NCBI GenBank assembly: GCA_023414985.1
Contig: JAEZLY010000274.1
Span: forward strand, 1-7,083
Length of the DNA stretch: 7,083 nt
Reading direction: 5' to 3'
Source: Bacillota bacterium
GTDB taxonomy: Bacteria; Bacillota; Clostridia; Lachnospirales; Lachnospiraceae
Position 1 is the first letter of the stretch, and every line of letters starts with the position of its first letter. Positions 1-6,316 of this stretch are shown piece after piece. The notes under the pieces are model-generated. The model was not told where the DNA came from, searched no databases, and was given only the letters and a program-made list of their open reading frames with translations. A program made the translations under genes and the position numbers.

Positions 1-85
1 GTCCGTCAAACAGTGCATTATGGGATCCCTGTTATCCTTAGCCTTAACAAATATATATACTTTGCACCAGCCCGATCATTTCCCC

Positions 86-1516
86 TCAAGTACTGCGAAG
101 AATTAATTTCGTGAAATGGTTCTTAAAGTAATGGACAAAGGCAAGCGTCTCCGGAATGGCCCCGGTCTTATCACTCCTGGCGGTGAGGATTGCGATTTCT
201 TCCTGCTGCTTTTCTGCATATAAGGTAAATTGTTGATTGGGAGGAAGGCCTCTTACATCAACTACAACCTCTTCCAGTCCCGGCAGTTCCCTGACCTGTG
301 CAAATCCGGAACCCGAAGTATTCTGTATTTCGATCGGAATGACTTCTATCCGTCTCCCCAATCCTTGTCTGCTTAACCCATCACAGCTTCCCGCTCTGTC
401 TCTGGCCACATAAACCAGTGCCATCGGAGACTGACCTACCCGCAGCGTATCAATGACCTCCATGCTTCTGGTATCAATGACATCAACCGCATCCGAATAT
501 TGCAGCGCCACATATATTCTGCTGTTGTCCGGACTGGGCCATATTCCATGGGGCCCTGCACCATGGTTGCAGATACGCTTTACAAGGGTCGGGCGACCTC
601 CCTCAAAGAAGGGCCGCTTGTAAACTAAAGTCTGATTTAAATCTCCGACTGTAAGATAAACATAATTCACTCCATCCACAGTGACAAAATTAGGATGATT
701 CGTTCTTGGCCCGGTTTCAAGAACAGCCTGTACCTGATAGTTTCTTGTACTGATGACTGTGGTTGTCTTACCGTTAACCGGCATCCCAAGCCATATTTCC
801 TTTCCATCCGGTGAGATAGCTTCATCCGAAGAACCGCCGGCTTCTTTCGGGAGCTGTATCCTGTCGATGATCTGCCTTGTCTCAACATCAATGATATCTA
901 GCGCATCGGCACGCAGGTGATTCACATAAGCCAATCTGCCGTCCGGACTAAAGACTACTTTGGAGGGCCCATCCGTTGATACAATCCGATCCTTAACCCT
1001 GCTGTTACGCCAATCAATGACTGCTATTGTGTCCTGCCCCCTCTCTGCCACCCACAGATAGCAGCCGTCCGGTGAGAAAAAGCCTTCATGAGGTGCCCGT
1101 CCGGTATAGATTGTACGGATAACCTTATTTGTAGCAGTTTCCACAACATGTACGGAATTAGTGGTGACACAAATGACACACAGATATCTTCCATCTTTGG
1201 AAAAGCCGAGCCCATGTACATCGATCTCTCCGTGATACATAGCCCCCAAAAAATCTGCTCCCGTATCCATACGGATACTTCCGAAAGGGATAGTACCAAG
1301 TACGATCCCTTTTCGTGGATGGATTATGGTGACAGTATTGGAATCCTGATCCGCAGTGTATACTCTATCCTCATCAGAGATCGGCCGGGCACCTGGCAGG
1401 GCAGGTGCCTGAACCGGTTCTTTATTCGTAAGATAAGCATTCAATTTATTCAAAAGAGGGTACCTCATATTGATATCGCTATACTTTATCTTATTTTGAT
1501 TTTTACAGTTTGACAC
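86..1516 (-). CDS. Seven-bladed YVTN/YncE-like beta-propeller protein with extra C-terminal domain
   Basis: The 476-residue protein carries repeated beta-propeller blades of the YVTN/YncE (lactonase-like) type. Blade signatures include FSKDG (105-109), FSPDG (147-151 and 189-193), ISPDG (234-238) and PSPDN (327-331), each followed by a strand and usually a 'VID' turn (166-168, 346-348). Seven blade starts can be aligned, at residues 101, 143, 185, 230, 274, 323 and 363. Residues ~51-67 probably supply the strand that closes the ring. Residues ~385-476 form a separate region, probably beta-rich, that I do not recognise. There is no signal peptide or membrane segment, so it looks cytosolic, whereas many YncE-like proteins are exported. 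The start is GTG, chosen because AAGAAGGAAG lies about 8 bases upstream; the later ATG at residue 17 has no ribosome binding site. Substrate and reaction are unknown. It is divergent from yqeY. Confidence 0.88.
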   Translation of the reverse strand: MSNCKNQNKIKYSDINMRYPLLNKLNAYLTNKEPVQAPALPGARPISDEDRVYTADQDSNTVTIIHPRKGIVLGTIPFGSIRMDTGADFLGAMYHGEIDVHGLGFSKDGRYLCVICVTTNSVHVVETATNKVIRTIYTGRAPHEGFFSPDGCYLWVAERGQDTIAVIDWRNSRVKDRIVSTDGPSKVVFSPDGRLAYVNHLRADALDIIDVETRQIIDRIQLPKEAGGSSDEAISPDGKEIWLGMPVNGKTTTVISTRNYQVQAVLETGPRTNHPNFVTVDGVNYVYLTVGDLNQTLVYKRPFFEGGRPTLVKRICNHGAGPHGIWPSPDNSRIYVALQYSDAVDVIDTRSMEVIDTLRVGQSPMALVYVARDRAGSCDGLSRQGLGRRIEVIPIEIQNTSGSGFAQVRELPGLEEVVVDVRGLPPNQQFTLYAEKQQEEIAILTARSDKTGAIPETLAFVHYFKNHFTKLILRST

Positions 1517-1557
1517 CGGAAAATCTTCCTTCTTAGGTCATTTATAGAAATTTCGGC

Positions 1558-1586
1558 TTGAATATCCTGCTATGTTGCAATATACT
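1558..1586 (+). promoter_or_regulatory. Sigma-A-type promoter of yqeY
   Basis: TTGAAT (1558-1563) and TATACT (1581-1586) are separated by exactly 17 bases and match the consensus at 4/6 and 5/6 positions. Transcription would start near 1593, leaving a leader of about 77 bases before the yqeY ATG. It was identified by eye. Confidence 0.6.
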
Positions 1587-1608
1587 GTTTCTTATGATTG
1601 ACGCATGT

Positions 1609-1639
1609 CCTTTCGGAATCACATTCCCCGTCCGGAAGG
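1609..1639 (+). other. Leader hairpin upstream of yqeY
   Basis: CCTTTCGG (1609-1616) can pair with CCGGAAGG (1632-1639) over eight base pairs, one of them a G-U. An overlapping alternative is GGAAT (1615-1619) with ATTCC (1623-1627) across a 3-base loop. The two structures share GG at 1615-1616 and are mutually exclusive. The stem ends 17 bases before the AGGAGG site. It is not followed by a T-run, so it is not an intrinsic terminator. I recognise no known riboswitch or T-box motif. Confidence 0.4.
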
Positions 1640-1669
1640 AAGTCATTGAATGAAACAGGAGGTATACTT

Positions 1670-2107
1670 ATGCAAATGGAACAGCTGCAAAAGGATATGG
1701 TCACGGCTATGAAAGCCCATGATAAGGTTCGAAAGGATGCCATATCTTCTTTAATCTCTGCTGTAAAGAAAATCGCAATTGACGAAGGCTGTCGAGACAA
1801 CATTCCGGAGGAATTGATCTCCCGTGCCATCTTAAAAGAAATGAAGCTTGTGAAGGAACAGCTGGAAACCTGCCCACCGGAAAGAATAGAGCTGAAAGCC
1901 AGCTATCAGGCAACCTATGATATTATAAAGGAATATGCTCCTTCCATGTTATCTGCGGACGAAGTAGAGAAGTTCATCGTTCTAAAATACTCCGAACTGG
2001 TTGCTACCAAGAACAAGGGTATGATTATGAAGGGTGTTATGGTTGATTTAAAGGGAAAAGCAGACGGTAAGGTTATCAGTGAGGTAGTCGGAAAGCTCTG
2101 CAGTTAA
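1670..2107 (+). CDS. yqeY: GatB/YqeY-domain protein
   Basis: The 145-residue protein matches the YqeY family in length (about 150) and pattern. It opens with the LQKDMVTAMKAHDKVRKDAI-type helical segment and SLISAVKK, continues with an acidic helical middle, and ends in a 'MKGVMVDLKGKADGKVISE' region typical of the C-terminal GatB-like subdomain. YqeY is related to the tail domain of GatB, the tRNA-binding part of the Asp/Glu-tRNA amidotransferase. As a stand-alone protein its function is not established, and no gatCAB genes are visible here. The ATG at 1670 is preceded by a perfect AGGAGG (1657-1662) at 7 bases; an upstream extension of the frame to 1598 has no such site and would swallow the leader. 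It appears monocistronic, with its own promoter and a terminator at 2134-2190. Confidence 0.95.
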   Translation: MQMEQLQKDMVTAMKAHDKVRKDAISSLISAVKKIAIDEGCRDNIPEELISRAILKEMKLVKEQLETCPPERIELKASYQATYDIIKEYAPSMLSADEVEKFIVLKYSELVATKNKGMIMKGVMVDLKGKADGKVISEVVGKLCS

Positions 2108-2133
2108 GATTAAAACTGTTATTCGCATAAAAG

Positions 2134-2190
2134 AAGCGGCTGCAAGTATTGTACGATCAACAAAGATCGGTACGATACCTGCAGCCGCTT
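2134..2190. terminator. Long stem-loop, probable bidirectional terminator
   Basis: AAGCGGCTGCA (2134-2144) pairs perfectly with TGCAGCCGCTT (2180-2190). After one mismatch the stem continues GTAT/ATAC, one G-U, GTAC/GTAC and, past a bulged G, GATC/GATC, closing on a 6-base loop (2159-2164). The total is about 24 pairs. It lies between two convergent genes (yqeY stop 2107, membrane-protein stop 2207). The T-runs are short: TTTAT on the plus strand and CTTTTAT on the minus strand. Either or both directions are plausible. Confidence 0.75.
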
Positions 2191-2206
2191 TATCGTTATC
2201 CTTCTG

Positions 2207-3940
2207 TCATTCCTCAATATTCATCCAAAAGACTGGTCTGACCTTAATCTCCTCACCGGTGACGTCATATCCATATTCCATAGCAACCCCGTTTACAGAT
2301 AGAAATGCTGCACTTTCCGGGCTTTTCCCTGGAGTTCTCAACCAGCTGTCACTTTTGAATTTCGGGAAAAGCTCTTTGTATTTATCTGCCTCCGAACAAC
2401 TGAAAAGAAAAATATAATCCTCAGTAGTATTTCCCCCGTCCGTCTTATAAGTAGGGTTATCCTCGTTCTCTATTTTGCTTTGGAGTATACTCTTTTTTTC
2501 AGCTTCTGTAAAAGCATCGTTTAGATACTCGGTATTTAACCACTTTCTGAGGGTACTGCTCTCCCAGGTTACCGCTTCAGACTTCTCATGATAGGGCATA
2601 GGAGGCATCGCCTCCTCCTTCATCAGCAGAGCTTTGCTCCCTGACAGCTCAAGAACCCTCCATTTCACATCATTCAGCTTTACGATATCCCCTGCGGTAC
2701 TGTTCTTAACCGTAAGCTTTTCCGCCATTGCTGCCTGTTCCTGACTGTCCTGATAAACTCCTGCTGCCGCGAAAGCCTTGGAAGCCTTCCCATAGGACCC
2801 CTGCTGCATTAATTCCAAGCCATAGGAATATTTACTTTCCGCCAGCCTGTCAGCACTGTCCCTATAGGTGCCCAACTTCTGATACAAGGAGGCTGCCCTC
2901 TCGTAAGAGCCCAGATGATTCCATATGCTTGCTCTATAGTATTTCGTTGCAGGTAAATTAGCACCTGCAATTAGGATAGCCGCACAGAGTACAATTACAG
3001 CGGCACGTAATATTCTCTTTATGGCATATCGGTTCTCAAGACGGTTACTCTTAGCATCACATTCCGCAGCCAGTACATCCGAATCCTTATAGCCGCTTAT
3101 TTTTCTGAATTCCTCCGCAGCGGTCTGATACTCCTCCGCTTTTTTGGCTTCCTGTCGCAGCTTCTGCGCTCTTTTATAGATTTTTTTCTTGATATCCTTT
3201 TTTGTCTGCTTAGCTAACTGCTTGCATTCCTCTGCCAGCTCCTCCGAATCCTTATAGCCTTCCAGCTCAATCAGCTGTTTCGCGGCCTGTTTATACATTT
3301 CCACCTTTTCATTCGTGACACGCATGCAGCTGATTGCGTTCATCAATCCGGTCACCCGAGTATAGTTCTGCTCCTTCTCCGCATCAACAGGCTCCGGGGC
3401 TTCCACAACGAATAGATTCTGAAAATCCTGCTTTAAGAACCGATGATAAATCGCATGACCATGTTCAAACTTAATGCAGTACCGATATTCATCAAGCTCA
3501 CCATTTGTAAAGTAAAGCACATAATCAAATTCATCGGATTTGCTTTTTTCGCATTCTACCTGTTCCGAGTATTTATGGAATACCTTCAGCAGCTGTTCTA
3601 AAGTACAGTCATGCTGCCTAACCGCTTCGATAAATTCCACCAAAAAGGGATTGTCCCTGTAATGTTCATGAACATAAGCTGCTCCTTCGGGCGGAATCAG
3701 AATGCAATACCGTTCCTCCTTATGAGAAATTTCCAATCTTCCCAATCTAGGTTCTACCATTCCGGCAAATACCGTCAACATCTCAGTAAGCTTTCCAGGC
3801 TCAGTGATTTCCTCTTCCAGAATATGTGCCAGTGAACTCATCGGATAATATAACCGGATTGTTTCCTTTTCATAACCCAGTTTGATCTGCTCCTCCTTAA
3901 TGGTGTCACAGATAACCTTCTCCAACATTTCATAATTCAT
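2207..3940 (-). CDS. Single-pass membrane protein: DUF3877-like domain, YKDS repeats, DUF6273-like ectodomain
   Basis: The protein has 577 residues. Residues 1-~180 resemble DUF3877 (family name from memory), an uncharacterised clostridial domain. Residues 216-239 and 271-294 are two TPR-like repeats with a GYKDS core, joined by a Lys/Glu-rich helical stretch (240-270). A hydrophobic helix at ~311-330 follows the basic RYAIKRILR (304-312), so the N-terminus should be inside. Two more repeats (346-370, 383-408) lie beyond the helix, then a DUF6273-like domain (~416-577) with KWRVLEL, LRKWLN, FLFSCSEA, WLRTPG and VRPVFWMN. This layout suggests an envelope sensor or binding protein; no catalytic motif is evident and the ligand is unknown. 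The ATG at 3940 has GGAAGGG (3948-3954) 7 bases upstream and is preferred over an in-frame ATG at 3970. The gene is divergent from the HTH-TPR gene. Confidence 0.88.
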   Translation of the reverse strand: MNYEMLEKVICDTIKEEQIKLGYEKETIRLYYPMSSLAHILEEEITEPGKLTEMLTVFAGMVEPRLGRLEISHKEERYCILIPPEGAAYVHEHYRDNPFLVEFIEAVRQHDCTLEQLLKVFHKYSEQVECEKSKSDEFDYVLYFTNGELDEYRYCIKFEHGHAIYHRFLKQDFQNLFVVEAPEPVDAEKEQNYTRVTGLMNAISCMRVTNEKVEMYKQAAKQLIELEGYKDSEELAEECKQLAKQTKKDIKKKIYKRAQKLRQEAKKAEEYQTAAEEFRKISGYKDSDVLAAECDAKSNRLENRYAIKRILRAAVIVLCAAILIAGANLPATKYYRASIWNHLGSYERAASLYQKLGTYRDSADRLAESKYSYGLELMQQGSYGKASKAFAAAGVYQDSQEQAAMAEKLTVKNSTAGDIVKLNDVKWRVLELSGSKALLMKEEAMPPMPYHEKSEAVTWESSTLRKWLNTEYLNDAFTEAEKKSILQSKIENEDNPTYKTDGGNTTEDYIFLFSCSEADKYKELFPKFKSDSWLRTPGKSPESAAFLSVNGVAMEYGYDVTGEEIKVRPVFWMNIEE

Positions 3941-3955
3941 AATGTGTCCCTTCCA

Positions 3956-3998
3956 AGGCTGGTTAACCATACCTTTCTTCGTATGTAAGGGTCAGCCT
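3956..3998 (-). other. Structured 5' leader of the membrane-protein gene
   Basis: AGGCTG (3956-3961) is complementary to CAGCCT (3993-3998), and inside it CATAC (3968-3972) is complementary to GTATG (3981-3985). In the minus-strand transcript this gives a two-tier hairpin whose base is one base from the GGAAGGG ribosome binding site (3948-3954). It could influence translation. No T-run follows. The pairings were found by eye and the stability was not computed. Confidence 0.35.
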
Positions 3999-4032
3999 AG
4001 CTCGTTGTGTTGTTCGCTGTCCCGCAGATATG

Positions 4033-4061
4033 ATTTTACATCAGAGCCGGGATATTATCAA
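4033..4061 (-). promoter_or_regulatory. Sigma-A-type promoter of the membrane-protein gene
   Basis: On the minus strand, TTGATA (complement of 4056-4061) and TAAAAT (complement of 4033-4038) are separated by 17 bases. Each differs from consensus at one position. Transcription would start near 4026, giving a leader of about 85 bases before the ATG at 3940 that includes the hairpin at 3956-3998. Confidence 0.7.
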
Positions 4062-4111
4062 TAATAATTGCCAAGAACCATAAGAATAAGCATCTGATTT
4101 TAAAATTATGA

Positions 4112-4133
4112 GAACCTCTTGAAATCATGGTTC
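4112..4133. promoter_or_regulatory. Candidate operator: GAACC inverted repeat around the -35 box
   Basis: GAACC (4112-4116) and GGTTC (4129-4133) form an inverted repeat with a 12-base centre that contains the TTGAAA -35 box (4119-4124). A third GAACC stands at 4075-4079, between the two divergent promoters. The arrangement suits a repressor site, possibly for autoregulation by the adjacent HTH protein. Five-base arms can arise by chance, so this is a suggestion only. Confidence 0.35.
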
Positions 4134-4147
4134 CCATCATATAGAAT
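4119..4147 (+). promoter_or_regulatory. Sigma-A-type promoter of the HTH-TPR gene
   Basis: TTGAAA (4119-4124) and TAGAAT (4142-4147) are separated by exactly 17 bases, each with one mismatch to consensus. Transcription would begin near 4154, only about 10 bases before the ATG at 4164. If this promoter is used, the in-frame TTG at 4119 cannot be the start codon, because it is the -35 box itself. Confidence 0.65.
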
Positions 4148-4163
4148 ACATATATTACCATGT

Positions 4164-6026
4164 ATGAAATTGCAATTTTACGATAAACTGGGGCTTGTAC
4201 CATATCATTTTGGGGGGATTACTACGGGAAAACATCTATTCAATGATATATTCAGGGATATTTGCGACACTTATGGCATTGACCAGACAACTTTTCAGCA
4301 GATACAAGGGTGTGATGCAAGCTGTATCAGAAAGTTCAAATCGGATACCAGACCGGGAGCAGAGCTCCTGGAGTCTTTGATTGCCTGCGTCTCCGGCAGG
4401 GTATCGGAGCTTGATGACCATTACAGGAATAAGGAACTCCGTTATCGGTTGAACTATGAGATTTTCAGTAATAAATATTTTACCGAGGAAATACGAAGTC
4501 AGCTCCTCGATATGGACGATATCACTTCTTACCTCTCTTATCTTATGAAAAAAAGCAATGAATTCAGCTCTCCCATCCAGATGGACGGCAAGTTCTATCA
4601 CTCCGGCTCCGAGCTTCGGAATCTGACCCTCAAAATCGGCCAAGCCCATCAGCTATATAGTAACAATCTTCATCAGGATGCCCTGGCGATCTACAAGGAG
4701 CTTCTGGAATCCCCTATAATTGCCGAATTACCTTATGAAGAACAAATCACTTTGTATTCTGATCTGGGTCTGATCTATCGGATACTGGGTATCAATCAAT
4801 ATGATCTGTCAGCACTGAACGCTTCCCTCTCCTATCATCATAAGGCCTGTGAGCTTTCACTGAAGGCGGAGGATTTTTATCAGTATGCTCTGATGAACAA
4901 ATATATGGGAGTCGTATATACCTATTTATTCAACCTGCAGGATGCGGAAGACAATTTAAAAAAGGCAATTAAGTGCTACGATACTGCTTTAAGTGTTCTG
5001 CCTGAACAACATGAGGAATATCCTAAGGTTTTGATTAATTACGGAATTCTTTATCTTTATTATTCCGACATCCGCAATTCGCGTAATTACTTAAATAATT
5101 CCATTACGTACTTCAATCGGGCCGCTGAATATTATGTTGATGACCCCACAAATTATTTCCATGCATTAATCAGGCTGAACTGCTCCGGTGCTTACTGTCT
5201 CCTGGCAGAATTGTGCAATCCTTCCGTTCATACGGATTTGGCTGAAAAGATGTCACTGCAGGCATTAAAAGTATTTACGATCGAAGAACATCCAATTCAA
5301 TATGCACAATGCATCTCCAATTTGGGAATCAGTTATTCTATCAAAGCCCTCTACTATGATACGGTAAAAAACTGCGAAAAAGCGATCTCTTTCCTCAATC
5401 TCTCCCTTACTGTATTTCGGGAGGAGATTGACGCAACCTCCTACTCAATCGCCCATCAGAATTTGGCCCGCACCTATATTCTATTAAGTAATTACTGCAA
5501 TCGGGAAGAGAATCTCGGGAAGGCCTCAGCCCATATTGATAAATGCAGAAAGCGTTATGAAGCTCTGGACCATTCCGTGAACAATCTGAAAATTAATTTA
5601 CATGATACCGAGGTATTAACCGATCTCGCAGATGCAAATGAGAACTTTGTTATGCTGGGAACGGCAGAAACGACCATCCTGGGGCTTCTAGAGGTTTCTG
5701 AGAATGCGGGTTATGATTTTCTATCCGCGGAACTGGAATATAATCTGGCAAGAGTCTATTCTGCATATAACCGTCTGACAACTGACGCTGATTACATAAA
5801 AAAAGGACTGATTTCCGTAAATCAGTCCCTACATACCTTTACTCTCTCAGAATATCCTCTTAAATATGCCCGATCGGCAAAGCTTCTCGCAGAATTCTAT
5901 GCACAGATCGGTAATTACAACAACTATAGAACGGAATTAGATCATGCTCTGCAGGTGTTTACAGAAGCTCATTATCCTGAGAAGCATGCACAAATCCTCA
6001 AGGAAATGGCACAATTGATCTATTAA
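4164..6026 (+). CDS. XRE-like helix-turn-helix plus TPR-repeat regulator
   Basis: The protein has 620 residues. Residues ~25-85 fit a cryptic XRE-type HTH: an IFRDICDTYGID helix, QTTFQQIQGC as the second helix, DASCIRKFKS as recognition helix, then a TRPG turn. The rest (~150-620) is helical TPR-like repeats, with a recurring pattern of aromatic-T-x-x-x-x-P-x-x-x-A near 370-391, 558-579 and 598-620 and a weaker copy at 417-438. There is no signal peptide or membrane helix, so it should be cytosolic. HTH-TPR proteins include the RRNPP peptide receptors (PlcR, Rgg, AimR type), but those are usually about 300-400 residues, so assignment to them is inference. The start is uncertain: ATG 4164 fits the promoter but has no ribosome binding site, and TTG 4119 would add 15 residues. 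The stop overlaps the convergent acylphosphatase stop by four bases. Confidence 0.85.
   Translation: MKLQFYDKLGLVPYHFGGITTGKHLFNDIFRDICDTYGIDQTTFQQIQGCDASCIRKFKSDTRPGAELLESLIACVSGRVSELDDHYRNKELRYRLNYEIFSNKYFTEEIRSQLLDMDDITSYLSYLMKKSNEFSSPIQMDGKFYHSGSELRNLTLKIGQAHQLYSNNLHQDALAIYKELLESPIIAELPYEEQITLYSDLGLIYRILGINQYDLSALNASLSYHHKACELSLKAEDFYQYALMNKYMGVVYTYLFNLQDAEDNLKKAIKCYDTALSVLPEQHEEYPKVLINYGILYLYYSDIRNSRNYLNNSITYFNRAAEYYVDDPTNYFHALIRLNCSGAYCLLAELCNPSVHTDLAEKMSLQALKVFTIEEHPIQYAQCISNLGISYSIKALYYDTVKNCEKAISFLNLSLTVFREEIDATSYSIAHQNLARTYILLSNYCNREENLGKASAHIDKCRKRYEALDHSVNNLKINLHDTEVLTDLADANENFVMLGTAETTILGLLEVSENAGYDFLSAELEYNLARVYSAYNRLTTDADYIKKGLISVNQSLHTFTLSEYPLKYARSAKLLAEFYAQIGNYNNYRTELDHALQVFTEAHYPEKHAQILKEMAQLIY
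5798..5828 (-). terminator. Intrinsic terminator of the cyclase-acylphosphatase operon, inside the TPR gene
   Basis: On the minus strand GGACTGATTT (complement of 5819-5828) and AAATCAGTCC (complement of 5805-5814) form a perfect 10-bp stem with a 4-base loop, followed at once by seven T (complement of 5798-5804). This is a textbook Rho-independent terminator in minus orientation only; the plus strand has the A-run before the stem. It lies 195 bases beyond the acylphosphatase stop, within the coding sequence of the convergent TPR gene, where it encodes parts of KKGLISVNQSL (546-556). Confidence 0.85.
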
Positions 6027-6295
6027 TCGTGATCAATGCGAAAGCTGCTTTCCCAGATTTCCGGAATATCCTCTTCCGTAATCGTGTCAATGCGTATGAA
6101 CATTGAGCCTTTTCCCAGGTGCTTAACATATGCCTCCATTGTCTCAATGGGTCCCTGAAGCTCCAGTTCAACTGCTCCTGTGCTCAGATTTCGTACCCAA
6201 CCGGTTAAGCGGTAGGAATCTGCCAGGAGCTTCGCATGATACCGAAAGCCTACTCCCTGTACACGTCCTGTCACAACAATATGCGTTCTCGGCAT
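6023..6295 (-). CDS. acyP: Acylphosphatase
   Basis: This 90-residue protein is a complete acylphosphatase (EC 3.6.1.7), a small cytosolic alpha/beta enzyme that hydrolyses carboxyl-phosphate bonds such as in acetyl phosphate or 1,3-bisphosphoglycerate. The signature GRVQGVGFR spans 10-18 with catalytic Arg18. The second motif GWVRNLSTGAVEL (32-44) supplies catalytic Asn36. Length and motif spacing are normal. The ATG at 6295 is chosen because GGAGG (6301-6305) sits five bases before it; a longer TTG start at 6307 would place that site inside the coding region. It begins 21 bases after the stop of the GGDEF gene and is surely cotranscribed with it. Its end overlaps the TPR gene's stop codon by four bases, and the operon's terminator lies inside that gene. 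Confidence 0.95.
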   Translation of the reverse strand: MPRTHIVVTGRVQGVGFRYHAKLLADSYRLTGWVRNLSTGAVELELQGPIETMEAYVKHLGKGSMFIRIDTITEEDIPEIWESSFRIDHD

Positions 6296-6316
6296 TCCAA
6301 CCTCCAAGCTCCTTCG

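Larger units (their letters stand above)
1517..1669. promoter_or_regulatory. Divergent intergenic region between the propeller gene and yqeY
   Basis: This 153-base region must hold the start signals of both flanking genes. The yqeY side has a clear promoter, a leader hairpin and an AGGAGG site at 1657-1662. On the propeller side only a TATAAA-like -10 box (complement of 1541-1546) is visible, without a convincing -35, so that promoter is uncertain. The propeller ribosome binding site (AAGAAGGAAG on the minus strand) lies at about 1525-1534. Confidence 0.6.

Noticed and set aside
9..33. AACAG/CTGTT with internal GGGATCCC downstream of the propeller gene, considered as its terminator
   Set aside because: The stem is five bases with a long loop and only TTTG after it; too weak to call. 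The rest of 1-85 shows no gene or clear signal.
1088..1513. 141-codon plus-strand open frame opposite the propeller gene
   Set aside because: It lies entirely antisense to a protein with clear propeller repeats, has no recognisable domain and no ribosome binding site, and is Cys/Ile/Ser-rich like a shadow frame.
4030..4083. 17-residue plus-strand frame upstream of the HTH-TPR gene, considered as a signal peptide gene
   Set aside because: It has no ribosome binding site, no hydrophobic export segment, and overlaps the divergent promoter at 4033-4061.
4195..4380. 61-codon plus-strand frame inside the HTH-TPR gene, considered as evidence of a frameshift at the N-terminus
   Set aside because: The HTH pattern is continuous in the main frame across this stretch, so no frameshift is needed.
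6014..6037. ATTGATC/GATCAAT inverted repeat across the overlapping stop codons, considered as a terminator
   Set aside because: It has a seven-base AT-rich stem with a 10-base loop and no T-run on either strand; the structure at 5798-5828 is far better for the minus strand. No terminator for the plus-strand TPR gene was found.
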